Shown: positions 27,844 to 37,182 of the stretch, piece after piece
Layout: each line of letters begins with the position of its first letter
Position numbering within the stretch: position 1 is the stretch's first letter
Assembly (NCBI RefSeq): GCF_038500265.1
Contig: NZ_CP150637.1
Coordinates: forward strand, 2,499,335 to 2,563,334
DNA from: Ignatzschineria larvae DSM 13226
GTDB lineage: Bacteria > Pseudomonadota > Gammaproteobacteria > Cardiobacteriales > Wohlfahrtiimonadaceae
Direction of reading: 5' to 3'
DNA: 64,000 nucleotides
Translations under genes and position numbers: made by a program
The notes under the pieces: generated by a model
Databases searched by the model: none
Seen by the model: only the letters and a program-made list of their open reading frames with translations
Told to the model about the DNA's origin: nothing

Positions 27844-29328
27844 ATGAAAGATGATATTTATGCAGTGATTGATTTAGGATCAAATAGTTTTCACATGGCG
27901 GTAATGCAGGAAGATAATGGTCGGATTTTAGTGGTCGATCGGATTAAGGAGATGGTGCAGTTAGGTTATGGCTTACTTGATGGTGGCGGTTTAGATCCTG
28001 TTGTGCGCGAGCGGGCGCTTCATTGCCTTCGCAAATTTCGTGAGCGTTTAGTCACCATTGCACCGAGTAATCGCCGGGCAGTAGGGACCTTAACACTTCG
28101 TAAGCTGAAAGATCCTAGTTTTATCCGTGAAGCAGAGCAAGCGCTAGGGATGCCGATTGATATTATTTCAGGACGAGAAGAAGCGCGATTGATCTATTTG
28201 GGCGTTTCACAATATATTCACTTAGAGGATCAAGAGCAAGATCTCTTTGTGATCGATATTGGTGGTGGTAGTACGGAATTTATTTTAGGGCATAAGAGTG
28301 CGATCAAAGCCGCTTATAGCCAAGATGTGGGTTGTGTCAATATGACTCGGAAGTTCTTTGCAAAAGGGGAGTTTACACGAGCGAATTATGAACAAGCATT
28401 CACCTATGTTGAATCAGAATTACAATCGCTACGTTATTTGATTCCATACAAAAATGCGCATTTTGTTGGGGCATCCGGTACGATTAAAACGCTTGGCACA
28501 TTAGTCTCAGTTTTTGGTCCTCAAGAAGAATTTATTACCGCGGCATCGCTTGATCATCTAGTAGAGAAGTTTATTGAGCTTGGTAAAACTAAAAAAATTG
28601 CGAAGAGTTTTGATTTAAGTGAACCACGAGCCGATGTCGTTGGGGCTGGATTGGTCATTTTACAAGCTGCTTTTAAAACACTCTCTATTGAAAAAATGGC
28701 AGTGACCAATGTGGCGCTTCGAGAAGGTATTCTGTTTGACCTTTTAGGACGCGTCCATCAAAAAGATCGCCGAGATGAGACGATTCAGGCGTTAATTGCA
28801 AGATTAGGGGCGGATGAAGAGCAGGCTCGAAGAGTGGCGATTACTAGTATGAAATTGGTAAAGATGCTGAAAAATTCAAAAGGCGATCAGATTGAATTAT
28901 CCGATGAAGCAGTTCGTTATCTCAAATGGGCTTCTTATCTTCACGAAATAGGTTTAGCAATTTCCCATCACCGACAATATAAACATTCTGCCTATCTGGT
29001 TGAGCACGCAGACTTAGACGGTTTTAGTAAGCAGGATCAGAAAATTTTAGCAACGATGATTCGTTATCAACAGCGGAAAATCGATCCTTCTGCTTTTGAA
29101 GGGATGCCCGATTACTTGCTACTGATAACCTGCTTACTTCGTATCTCTGTCCTATTCAATCGAGGTCGCTATTTGAAAGAATCCCCGAATGTGGAGATCT
29201 CCCTTTCGAAAGATGAGATCAAGTTACAATTTGAAAAAGGTTGGCTTAAAGAGCATCCCCTATTTAGAGAAGATCTTTTAAGTGAGCAGAAATATTTAAA
29301 GCAGATCGGCACAGCGCTTACGTGGTAG
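27844..29328 (+). CDS. ppx: Exopolyphosphatase / Ppx-GppA phosphatase
   Basis: This 494-residue ASKHA-fold enzyme has the phosphate-1 motif DLGSNSFHM at the N-terminus, SGREEARLIYLGV, the phosphate-2 motif DIGGGSTEF, GASGTIKTL, and a C-terminal HD-like helical region (YLHEIGLAISHHRQYKHSAYL). The domain order and length match Ppx and GppA, which hydrolyse long polyphosphate or pppGpp. The two cannot be separated with confidence by eye. It stands alone with a terminator behind it. Confidence 0.9.
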   Translation: MKDDIYAVIDLGSNSFHMAVMQEDNGRILVVDRIKEMVQLGYGLLDGGGLDPVVRERALHCLRKFRERLVTIAPSNRRAVGTLTLRKLKDPSFIREAEQALGMPIDIISGREEARLIYLGVSQYIHLEDQEQDLFVIDIGGGSTEFILGHKSAIKAAYSQDVGCVNMTRKFFAKGEFTRANYEQAFTYVESELQSLRYLIPYKNAHFVGASGTIKTLGTLVSVFGPQEEFITAASLDHLVEKFIELGKTKKIAKSFDLSEPRADVVGAGLVILQAAFKTLSIEKMAVTNVALREGILFDLLGRVHQKDRRDETIQALIARLGADEEQARRVAITSMKLVKMLKNSKGDQIELSDEAVRYLKWASYLHEIGLAISHHRQYKHSAYLVEHADLDGFSKQDQKILATMIRYQQRKIDPSAFEGMPDYLLLITCLLRISVLFNRGRYLKESPNVEISLSKDEIKLQFEKGWLKEHPLFREDLLSEQKYLKQIGTALTW

Positions 29329-29395
29329 TTCTCTGTCAATAGCCGTAAACTGTTTGATCAGTACAATATACAATCAGAATAAAGATTTAAAATGG

Positions 29396-29423
29396 AAAGG
29401 GCGATGATCTGTCGCCCTTTTTG
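29396..29423 (+). terminator. Terminator of ppx
   Basis: The stem aaagggcga / tcgcccttt has a 7-base loop and a T run. It lies 68 bp after ppx, between convergent genes. Confidence 0.85.
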
Positions 29424-29469
29424 TCTGTGTGAAACTGACATCGAAATCGAAATTGTAATTGGAAGTAGA

Positions 29470-30399
29470 TTATGATCGATTCTGAATCAGAAAATCTGGC
29501 ACAATACCCGATTCTTCAATAAAAGGCATGGGATCTTTCCCGCGTAAGAAACCCCAATCGGCTTTTAGAAGCGTCTTACAGCCTGCCATATTGCCGCCTA
29601 AAATATCGGTATGCAGTGTATCACCTACCATAAGTACCCGAGCTGGATCAAAATCCCCAACGACAGATCGAATTCGCTCAAAAGCGGCATCGTATGTATT
29701 TGTAAAAGGTTTACCGCAATAGTAGATCTTAAGATCGGGAATTGCTTTTAATAATTCGATCGCATAGAAGCCTGGTTCCACTGAAAAGCTGTTTTCAAGC
29801 GGTGCGCTGATATCCGGATTACCGATAATGATCGGTCTTGCACGTTTTTGCAAAGCGTCTGTTAATCTCATTTGCCATTCATTATTCCAAACGCCGGCAG
29901 CGAGGAAGATAAATCCATCAACGGTATCGATATTATCTTGCGTCAAGAGTTCACATTTTGCCGGTAATCGTTCAATGAACGCATCTTCGCCCACAATCAC
30001 GCCCCAAGTGCCACCTTGTTTTGTAAGGGGTAAGGTAGGGAGCAAGCGTTCAACCCCATCTCGAGATGAAACGATATACTCTGCCGGAATATCATATCCA
30101 AGCTTCGGGTATGCTTTCGCGCGTACATCTGTTGGATAAGAAGCCCCATTAGTGAGAATAAAGAGCTCTTTTCCTGCCGCTTTCAGTTGCTTTAGCGTAT
30201 TGGGCATATGTTGAATGGCGCTACCACCGACATTGAGAACGCCAAAGCCATCGAGGAGTAAAATATCATACTGATCTTGAATCGAGAGCAGAGAATCGAC
30301 CTTTTGCATTCTCTTTTCTGGCATCGCTTGATTCGGAAAGAGGCGCTTTGGGTTGTAATATTCGTGATAGAGGGACCAAACTTGAGCAAAATTGAGCAT
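29470..30399 (-). CDS. HAD class IIA hydrolase, TIGR01459-like
   Basis: This 309-residue HAD-superfamily protein has a C2-type cap. Motif I is LLLDGFGVLN, so the second Asp usual in phosphatases (DxD) is replaced by Phe, similar to the DLWG form of the TIGR01459 group. Motif II is FILTNGA, the lysine is in YYCGKPF, and motif IV is VLMVGDTLHTDILGG. The substrate is unknown; NagD relatives act on nucleotides or sugar phosphates. GGAG lies 5 bp before the ATG. It is convergent with ppx and divergent from the MATE gene. Confidence 0.8.
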   Translation of the reverse strand: MLNFAQVWSLYHEYYNPKRLFPNQAMPEKRMQKVDSLLSIQDQYDILLLDGFGVLNVGGSAIQHMPNTLKQLKAAGKELFILTNGASYPTDVRAKAYPKLGYDIPAEYIVSSRDGVERLLPTLPLTKQGGTWGVIVGEDAFIERLPAKCELLTQDNIDTVDGFIFLAAGVWNNEWQMRLTDALQKRARPIIIGNPDISAPLENSFSVEPGFYAIELLKAIPDLKIYYCGKPFTNTYDAAFERIRSVVGDFDPARVLMVGDTLHTDILGGNMAGCKTLLKADWGFLRGKDPMPFIEESGIVPDFLIQNRS

Positions 30400-30668
30400 G
30401 CAGACTCCTATTTATGTAGTGTTATCTGAGAAAGCGCTGAGGAAGCGGTATGGGATTAGCAAGCGTTATTTTACCATAGCCATTGTCGGCTTCCCAATGA
30501 GAGGCTTGAAACGCCCTTTGAAGGGACAGAAGAAATTCGTCATCAGTTTTTTGAAACCTTTATTATCACTATTTGATTGAGATATCGAAGGTTAGATTTT
30601 TAAAACAGTAAGATAGCAATATATTTTTATTTCTCCCCCTCCTTTTTTATCAAGAAAGAGGATAGACT
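30400..30668. other. 269-bp gap between divergent genes
   Basis: The gap holds the promoters of the HAD gene and the second MATE gene. I cannot place either -35/-10 pair with confidence. A 62-codon open frame starting at 30392 overlaps the HAD start and looks like chance. Confidence 0.4.
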
Positions 30669-32042
30669 ATGGAGATTATTAGCCACTTTGGGGTTTTTGT
30701 GCGTCGTTACAATGTTGTTGTAATTAAATTGTTTGCAAGTTATGTGATTCCTACTGTTCTTGCGATGTTTATTAGCGGGACTTATCAGATTGTTGATGGT
30801 TTCTTTGTGGGTCACTTTATTGGAGTTTCAGGATTAGCGGCAATTAATATCGGCTGGTCCTATATTACCCTTCTATTAGGCTTTGGTTTCTTGGTGGGCG
30901 TGGGGATTGGTAGCCTTTACTCTATTGCCAAAGGCGAAGAGGACGATGAGAAAGCACGAAAAATCCTTGGGCAAGCCCTATTTTTACAGTTTATCCCCGG
31001 TATTTTAATCGGAACCGCACTCTACTTTTTAGCCCCTTGGTTGGTTACTATTTTGGGTGTTGAAGGTACCGCAGCGGATATGGCGGAAATCTTTATCCGT
31101 GCATTCTCGTTTGCTGCCCCTTTTGTAATTGGAAGCCTTGCAATGCCTTTTATTGTGCGTAATGTGGGAACACCACTGCGCTCAACTTGTTACATTGCTG
31201 CCGGCGTAACGGTGAATATCCTACTCTCATTTTTGCTTATTTCTTACTTTAAGATCGGAATCTTAGGGGCCGCGCTTGCCAGTATCGGTGGTGAGATGGT
31301 GGCAATGGTGTTAGGAGGCTATTATGTGCTCAAGCAGAGTGAAGAGAAGTTCTCTTGGCATCACTTTAAGCCCGATTTTAAATTATTAGGTTCGATTTTG
31401 TTAACGGGTAGCTCGGCCTTTTTCACCTTTATCTATATCGGTTTTATTATGACGCTGCACCATAAATTCCTAATGGAATATGGGGGCACAGTTGCTGTGT
31501 CTGCGTATACGATCGCCGGATACCTATTAACGATCTACTACTTTGCAGTGGAAGGCGTTGCCAATGGCTCACAGCCGTTGATTAGCCGGTTTTATGGGGA
31601 GGAGCGGGTGCGCTCGGCGCGTTTTGTGACGCGATTGATGATCTATGTAGGATTAGGTTTAGGGATTATTATTACCGCATTATTGCTCATTTTCCCACGC
31701 TTCTTTACAAGCTGGTTCACGGATGATCCTGAGCTTGTTGCGGTTACGGTCTATGCGCTTCGTTTACATTTAGCAGTACTCTTTTTAGATGGGCTATTTG
31801 TGACCGCAACAATGTTCTTCCAAGCCATTGGAGAAGGGCAGAAAGCGCTCTTTATTTCGCTTGGAAATCTGCTGCTGCAAGTGCCTTTCCTCTTTATTCT
31901 GCCGAAATTCTGGGGGCTCGATGGTGTTTGGCTCACAATGCCGATCGCCACTGTGATCCTCGCGATTCCGGTAGCCTATATCTTCTATCACCGTTATCAA
32001 CGGATCAATGATGATGAATTTGTTGTGGAATTAGGGGGATAG
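30669..32042 (+). CDS. MATE-family transporter, MepA/NorM-like
   Basis: This 457-residue inner-membrane protein has about 12 hydrophobic segments and MATE landmarks: YQIVDGFFVGHFIGVSGLAAINI in helix 1-2, LGFGFLVGVGIGSLYSIAKG, and VEGVANGSQPLISRFYGEER at the start of the second half. The charge pattern resembles the MepA/DinF-like subgroup. It is a likely drug or cation antiporter of unknown substrate and is unrelated in close sequence to the DinF-like pump at 12.9 kb. AGAGGA sits 6 bp before the ATG. Confidence 0.85.
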   Translation: MEIISHFGVFVRRYNVVVIKLFASYVIPTVLAMFISGTYQIVDGFFVGHFIGVSGLAAINIGWSYITLLLGFGFLVGVGIGSLYSIAKGEEDDEKARKILGQALFLQFIPGILIGTALYFLAPWLVTILGVEGTAADMAEIFIRAFSFAAPFVIGSLAMPFIVRNVGTPLRSTCYIAAGVTVNILLSFLLISYFKIGILGAALASIGGEMVAMVLGGYYVLKQSEEKFSWHHFKPDFKLLGSILLTGSSAFFTFIYIGFIMTLHHKFLMEYGGTVAVSAYTIAGYLLTIYYFAVEGVANGSQPLISRFYGEERVRSARFVTRLMIYVGLGLGIIITALLLIFPRFFTSWFTDDPELVAVTVYALRLHLAVLFLDGLFVTATMFFQAIGEGQKALFISLGNLLLQVPFLFILPKFWGLDGVWLTMPIATVILAIPVAYIFYHRYQRINDDEFVVELGG

Positions 32043-32104
32043 CGATTACCCTCATCTTTAATGAATTATTGAATGATTCATTGAATGAATCGGATTAAGA
32101 TCCG

Positions 32105-32836
32105 TCAACGAATCGCTTTTTGACAGAGATTGTAATTAAACAGAATGCCTTTCTCTGTTGTTGCGTAAGTTTCTGCATCGCTCGGTGGGAGGTAAACTTC
32201 CTCATTGAGCGCAATCGTTGGCGCTAATACTTCAAGGCAGAGTTCAGGCTGTTGCTGATGATAGAGCGTCAGCGCTAAATCGCTACGAATCGAATCTTTG
32301 AGTATGAAATCAAGATAAAAATCGCATTGGGTTAATACTTTGTTTAGGATATTCTCTGCATCTGCATAGCGCTTTTGATCATAGAATTGCTTGAAGCGAT
32401 TGCGCTCTTTTTGGATATTATTATGAGTGCAATAAGTGGGTGGAATTTTAAACTCTCCAAAGAGAAAGGCACGCGCACCACAATATTGTTGGCAAGCCTC
32501 ACTATATTGCTCACTGAGAACATCTAGTCGTAGTTGATGGCCTTGCATCTTGAAAGATAAAAGGCATTGATCAGAAGTATCTTCATGAATTACAACACCG
32601 ATCTGTTCGTTATTGTGAATCATATCTGCATCTCTAATATAACCATCTGCATAACAAGAATGACTATTCGCCCCAAGAATATCCACTTCAAAATATTGCC
32701 GATGTCGTTTTTCGGTAATCGTGAGCGTGCTACCGCCGTTATTCCCCACATATTTTCCCACAGGTAATTGCGCATAACCCCAATTAAGTAGGAGTGTGAT
32801 AATCAGCAATGAAACTAGAAATGGCCATTTTTGCAT
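32105..32836 (-). CDS. Exported Cys-containing protein of unknown function
   Basis: I do not recognise this 243-residue protein. A signal peptide (about 1-22, cut after GYA) precedes a beta-rich N-terminal half (GKYVGNNGGSTLTITEKR, FEVDILGANSHSC). A cysteine cluster follows (SEACQQYCGARAF), and the C-terminal half is helical and TPR-like (RFKQFYDQKRYADAENILNKVLTQC; DLALTLYHQQQPELCLEVL). Nine or so cysteines suggest disulfides in the periplasm. It lies 56 bp after the XRE regulator on the same strand, possibly the last gene of a three-gene unit. Confidence 0.6.
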   Translation of the reverse strand: MQKWPFLVSLLIITLLLNWGYAQLPVGKYVGNNGGSTLTITEKRHRQYFEVDILGANSHSCYADGYIRDADMIHNNEQIGVVIHEDTSDQCLLSFKMQGHQLRLDVLSEQYSEACQQYCGARAFLFGEFKIPPTYCTHNNIQKERNRFKQFYDQKRYADAENILNKVLTQCDFYLDFILKDSIRSDLALTLYHQQQPELCLEVLAPTIALNEEVYLPPSDAETYATTEKGILFNYNLCQKAIR

Positions 32837-32892
32837 TGTGATGATCTCGATAGTTTGAAGGCAATATTTATATCTGTTCGATATAGATTAGA

Positions 32893-33774
32893 TTAACAGG
32901 CTTCTGTTTTTTGAGATACTTGGTAATCAATCAGTAGCGCAAGCGGTGTATTAATCAATGCGATTTTTGTGCTTTGAATAAAATGTTGATTACTCTCGAT
33001 AGACTTTGAAATATTGAGCATTATAGGCATTTGCTGATCTCTAATATTCTGATATATCTCGGCGATAAAGTGAGGTGCAATGGGATTAGTAATATTGTTT
33101 TGTACTTGAATGATATGCGTGTTATAGAGTAGATCAGGTAGTTGTGCCCCTATGTAAATCTCGTGATAATGGCAAATTGATTCAACTTTCTCCCTAAAAC
33201 CATCGCTATATTGATCACTCGCCATATAACCGAAAGGATCTTGATCTTTGTGCATTAATGCGCGGTAGAGTTCTAAACTATATCCTTGGATATCCCAATC
33301 ATTGGACGCACTCTGTTGATCTTCTTTTTGTTGATGAATTAACTCAACAGAATCAGTGTGCATCACATTTATAAAAAGTAAGCGATTATTTAAGGTTTCA
33401 ATAGAGATCCAAGGATGGATTGTTGAACTTTGGGTTAACTGCTTTGCAGCAGATTGCTGACTTTTAAGAGAGATCGGAAACCAAAGAGCGTTTTCGTGGC
33501 TCTGTAAGTGGATACAAATATGTCCCCAAAAAGCATCAATGGTCGAATTATTTACAAAGAAATGTCCAGTTCTAGGATACGCCCGTAAGGGATAATCGCC
33601 TCTTAATTCTTCGACACTTGTTTTAAATAAAAGCGCCATATCCCGTAGATCACGGATCTCGGGGAAAGCCGTGCCACTTTCCCAATTTTCAATGTCAATA
33701 ACAGAAAGTTGTAGTTCTTTTGCTAGAGTTTCTTGTGAGTATTGTAGTGCTTGTCGAAATTGTTGTATGAGCAT
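32893..33774 (-). CDS. XRE-family regulator with a large C-terminal domain
   Basis: This 293-residue protein has an N-terminal lambda-repressor-type helix-turn-helix (1-58; MLIQQFRQALQYSQETLAKELQLSVIDIENWE in short pieces). The ~230-residue C-terminal domain is one I cannot name, with WFPISLKS and WISIETLNNRLLFINVMH motifs, probably a ligand- or partner-sensing module. GAGGGG precedes the start at 8 bp. It lies only 16 bp after the nuclease gene, so it is probably co-transcribed and may regulate that unit. Confidence 0.7.
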   Translation of the reverse strand: MLIQQFRQALQYSQETLAKELQLSVIDIENWESGTAFPEIRDLRDMALLFKTSVEELRGDYPLRAYPRTGHFFVNNSTIDAFWGHICIHLQSHENALWFPISLKSQQSAAKQLTQSSTIHPWISIETLNNRLLFINVMHTDSVELIHQQKEDQQSASNDWDIQGYSLELYRALMHKDQDPFGYMASDQYSDGFREKVESICHYHEIYIGAQLPDLLYNTHIIQVQNNITNPIAPHFIAEIYQNIRDQQMPIMLNISKSIESNQHFIQSTKIALINTPLALLIDYQVSQKTEAC

Positions 33775-33790
33775 TCATCGATCCCCTCTT

Positions 33791-34978
33791 TTAAGGTTGA
33801 GCTAATAACTGCTCAATACGCGTTTTGATCCGATTACAAACATCCCCTGCTAAAGACGGGTTTTGGATAATTTTTCTGAAGTTTTTCCCAATGCCAAATA
33901 ATGCTGCTCTTTTTCTATAGTCTTGAGGGGACTCTTCTTGCAAAGAAGGCATGTCTTCGCCGATGTAGAGCGCTATTACACCAAGGGATATGGTATTTTT
34001 TCTTGTTTTAGCACGATTGTAAAAAGAGAGGGAGATGTTTTTATAATCCTTACCTTTAGGCTTTTGTAGCCATAACTCTAAACTGCTAGGTGTAATCTCT
34101 TTTGCCGAAGGATCTTCAATTAATAATTCGTGGAAATCAGGTATGCTATAGATTGTATTGACAATATGATTCGCCCAAATTTTGTTGATATTTTGAGAGA
34201 TCATTGCAGAAAATTGCAACAACTCTGTAATATCGGAAGATGTTTTGCTGAGAATAAAATCCGAGAAGGAAGTTATCTGTTGTTGAGTTGTCATCTTATT
34301 TAACCTATTTAAAATAATTTTGTATTCATTAAATGCATTTGTGAGATTGGCAATGTTATAGGTTTGAGCTAAACAGGCTTCAACCCATTGAGAAATAGTG
34401 TCTTGGTAACTTATTGCGTAGTAGTCAATTAAATGTTTATTTTTGATGAGCTGAGATCGATCTTCTGATAATTGATAATCCCCTAAAGAATAAGTACTTG
34501 GGTGTTTCCCCTTTAGAGAGAGATAAGCAACAATAATATTGCTTCCATCGGTTTCTTCATTTTGAATTATTCTTTGTTGGATAGACTCAATATAGCGTTC
34601 GATCTGTTTTTTTTGATCAGTGGCATATAGCTTATTTTCAAGTATTAGATAAGTCGTTCCATCTTCGATTAGAAGATCAATACTATCTTTTTCACGATGG
34701 ACGGAGATATTATCAAGATTGAATTGTGATAGTAGTTTAGGATTAATCGCCAAGAGAAATTCTTTCAAATATAAGGTTTCTTGAAAATGTGTTCCATTAG
34801 GATTAATCATTGAATGAATAAATCGAGAATGTAATCTCGTTTCATCATGAATGCTTAAAAAGGCACTGATAAGGCTATAGTTATTTTTTCCTTGCCTGAC
34901 TTCTGCTTCTCTTTTTTGCAAGAATAACTGATAGTTATCGAGTTGTTTTTGGATGATATTAATGGGTAAAGTAGTCAT
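33791..34978 (-). CDS. PD-(D/E)XK nuclease-superfamily protein (PF14281-like)
   Basis: This 395-residue protein has the restriction-endonuclease-fold core: Asp101 in DSIDLLIEDG, then Glu114-Asn-Lys116 in TYLILENKLYATDQKKQIERY. Upstream, ETRLHSRFIHSMINPNGTH is the helix that precedes the fold in the PDDEXK_4 (PF14281) group. The C-terminal ~200 residues are not recognised. This group is often found in accessory and defence settings, but its role is not established. The gene is strongly AT-rich compared with nearby core genes, and an XRE regulator follows 16 bp downstream. Confidence 0.75.
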   Translation of the reverse strand: MTTLPINIIQKQLDNYQLFLQKREAEVRQGKNNYSLISAFLSIHDETRLHSRFIHSMINPNGTHFQETLYLKEFLLAINPKLLSQFNLDNISVHREKDSIDLLIEDGTTYLILENKLYATDQKKQIERYIESIQQRIIQNEETDGSNIIVAYLSLKGKHPSTYSLGDYQLSEDRSQLIKNKHLIDYYAISYQDTISQWVEACLAQTYNIANLTNAFNEYKIILNRLNKMTTQQQITSFSDFILSKTSSDITELLQFSAMISQNINKIWANHIVNTIYSIPDFHELLIEDPSAKEITPSSLELWLQKPKGKDYKNISLSFYNRAKTRKNTISLGVIALYIGEDMPSLQEESPQDYRKRAALFGIGKNFRKIIQNPSLAGDVCNRIKTRIEQLLAQP

Positions 34979-35023
34979 GTTTAATTTAAATATTAATGAT
35001 ATTATCTATCATAATAAATAATT

Positions 35024-35056
35024 AAAAAGCCAATGTACATCGATACATTGGCTTTA
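35024..35056 (-). terminator. Terminator of the membrane transferase gene
   Basis: On the minus strand, aagccaatgta and tacattggctt form a stem with a short loop, followed by a T run. It lies about 58 bp after the stop at 35114. Confidence 0.85.
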
Positions 35057-35113
35057 ATCTTAATGCGTTATGCTATTTTTGATTCTTGAACCTATTATTC
35101 TGAAGATAGGGTT

Positions 35114-36805
35114 CTAATCCTCAAAGAAATTATAGTGCAGTTTCTTACCGCTTTTGCCATTTTCTCTGAAATATTCAAAGTCTTCCGGCAACATATCGAA
35201 GCGTTCTATTTCACTTCTAAATTGCGGGATCGGGCGTTTATAGATGAAGCCGATCTCCTTACCGGTTTTATTGAGGAGTGCCGGATACTCTGTGAATTGC
35301 GTAATCACTTCTGGCTTATATCCCATAAATTCCATCACAAGAGGTGCGATAATCATTTGGCTTGTAACCCCTTTGTTTTCAAAGAAATTAGTGATAAGTG
35401 GGCGTTTTAAAGTCGAGGGTTTTGCAAAGAGAATGAAGGGAACGATTCCCTCTTCCATCGAAGTTGTCTTAGCATCGCAATGGGTCTTTTTACCTTTCGG
35501 ATCTGAGAGATCTTGTCCATGATCTGAAGTGTAGATCACGATAGTATCGGGATATTTTTCAAGTAGCTGTGCAAGTTCACTGAAGAAATGATCTGTATTG
35601 GCGCGTACTAGATTTTTGTAAGAATTAAGCGCTTCTTCCGGCGTAGCATCGGCGAGATTGGTGTTTTTCATCGCCGGCACAAAAGGTGTTGGGAAGCCTG
35701 TGTTTTGGAACGGAAAATGGGAGCCTTTAAGACCGGCATAGATAAAGACGGGCTCTTGATTCTCTGACAAAATCTGCTCAATGACATTGACCACTTCACC
35801 ATCATTCTTCAAGCCACTCCCATGAATATTGGTCACACCTTGTAATTCGTGATCGGTATAGAAATTATGACCTGTGGCATTATGTTGCGCATCGATAATG
35901 TAGGGCTTAAAGCCAGCGGTTTGTGCGACTTTCCAGATAGTGTTTTCATCTAAGAAGAGGTCGCTTGGCTCTTTACCTAGACGCGGCATTTTGCGCACTG
36001 CTAGGTTTGAGGTATCGCTACAGTTGGAAAAGGAGGCGATCATTCCGAAGTTGAGAAGACGATCTTCAGGGAAGTTCAGTAGCGAAGGTGTTGTGCCTAA
36101 GTGACTGTTGAGATCGATCATATCGCCGCGAATAGATTCATCCATGACCACAATAATATTCTTTGCAAGCGGTTGTCCAAGATCTGCTTGAGTCGGTGTT
36201 TCTCTTGGGTAGAAGGTGAAATCTGCTGCATCGGTACGAAGATAGTTAAGATAGGTAAATGTGGCAACTTGCGCTACTGGCGTAATGTAAGAGGCGCGGC
36301 CATTGGTGCCACGACCACTTTTGTTGTAAATAATCATGAGCATCCCACCGAGTGCAACAAGATAGAGGATAACGGCGAAGAGTGTCCCTTTTCTACCCAT
36401 ATGAATTTTAGGGAAGAGGAAGAAACCGATCGTAATGGGGATATGGTAGAGAATGGCCTTGAGGATCGCCCCTTGATATCCTTTTGCAGCTTCCCCCATC
36501 ATTACGCGGGCATCGATTAAGGTGCGAAAATCCTCGTAATCAGGCTCACTGCCGGTGGCGAAATAGTAGATAAGATAACTCATCGAACCAAAGAGAAAGA
36601 GTAGATAGAGCGGAACACGCCAGCGCATTCTAGTAAAGGCAAAAAGCTCGACAATAGTTAATGCTACAAAGGCAGTGAGCAAGTGGCGAAAGAGTCGGTC
36701 AGGGCGTTCTATACTAATGTAGTAGAAGGATTTACCCTCGATAAAGGGGTAATTGATCAGAATAAATCCGAGAGTAATCAGAATAATCTTACTAAAAATG
36801 CGCAT
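35114..36805 (-). CDS. Sulfatase-fold membrane transferase, phosphoethanolamine-transferase-like
   Basis: This 563-residue protein has five N-terminal membrane helices (about 5-160) and a periplasmic alkaline-phosphatase-fold domain. Visible metal/active-site parts are VVMDESIRGD (Glu223), SFSNCSDTSNLAVRK (candidate nucleophile Thr265 or a neighbouring Ser), GSHFPF, and YTSDHGQDL. The topology matches lipid A or glycan phosphoethanolamine transferases (EptA/OpgE type), but the EptA nucleophile context is not reproduced, so the donor and acceptor are uncertain. It stands alone on the minus strand with its own terminator. Confidence 0.7.
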   Translation of the reverse strand: MRIFSKIILITLGFILINYPFIEGKSFYYISIERPDRLFRHLLTAFVALTIVELFAFTRMRWRVPLYLLFLFGSMSYLIYYFATGSEPDYEDFRTLIDARVMMGEAAKGYQGAILKAILYHIPITIGFFLFPKIHMGRKGTLFAVILYLVALGGMLMIIYNKSGRGTNGRASYITPVAQVATFTYLNYLRTDAADFTFYPRETPTQADLGQPLAKNIIVVMDESIRGDMIDLNSHLGTTPSLLNFPEDRLLNFGMIASFSNCSDTSNLAVRKMPRLGKEPSDLFLDENTIWKVAQTAGFKPYIIDAQHNATGHNFYTDHELQGVTNIHGSGLKNDGEVVNVIEQILSENQEPVFIYAGLKGSHFPFQNTGFPTPFVPAMKNTNLADATPEEALNSYKNLVRANTDHFFSELAQLLEKYPDTIVIYTSDHGQDLSDPKGKKTHCDAKTTSMEEGIVPFILFAKPSTLKRPLITNFFENKGVTSQMIIAPLVMEFMGYKPEVITQFTEYPALLNKTGKEIGFIYKRPIPQFRSEIERFDMLPEDFEYFRENGKSGKKLHYNFFED

Positions 36806-37182
36806 AATGTCCCGCTTGTGGTTCCTAAAAAATCAAAATAACCATCAGTTTTCCTTAAGTTTTACCTATAAAAGTAGGTAGCGAACAATGATACTTCACT
36901 GTTCTATCTGATGAGCATCATCCATAAAGGAGATATTATACTGCGCATTTTTGTAAGCCCCTAATAAAAGGCTCATTTCTTCACATAAAGAGAATAGAAA
37001 GAGGCCGGGAGAGCGATAAGCTAGTGATGACTCTCTGCTTTTTGTTATGGGAAATATGTTAAAATAGTGCAATATTTTATCGAATAGAGGCTATCGGGAT
37101 ATTTTTTCTTATTTCTTGAGATATCTATTGAGATATTTGATTGACCGGAAGCTTAACGAATTAAAACAAGGGTGGTTGAAAT
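36806..37182. other. 377-bp divergent intergenic region
   Basis: This gap must hold the promoters of the membrane transferase (minus) and ubiD (plus). A TTAAAAT -10-like element at about 37059-37065 could serve ubiD. A lone CTTAAG near 36876 is noted but does not form the two-half-site box seen elsewhere. I see no RNA gene or repeat. Confidence 0.35.

Noticed and set aside
30392..30580. 62-codon open frame upstream of the second MATE gene
   Set aside because: It overlaps the start of the HAD gene on the other strand and shows no recognisable motif or ribosome site.
36850..36890. TTAAG box at the membrane transferase promoter
   Set aside because: Only one CTTAAG is intact; the second half-site has two mismatches and no -10 lies at the expected distance.
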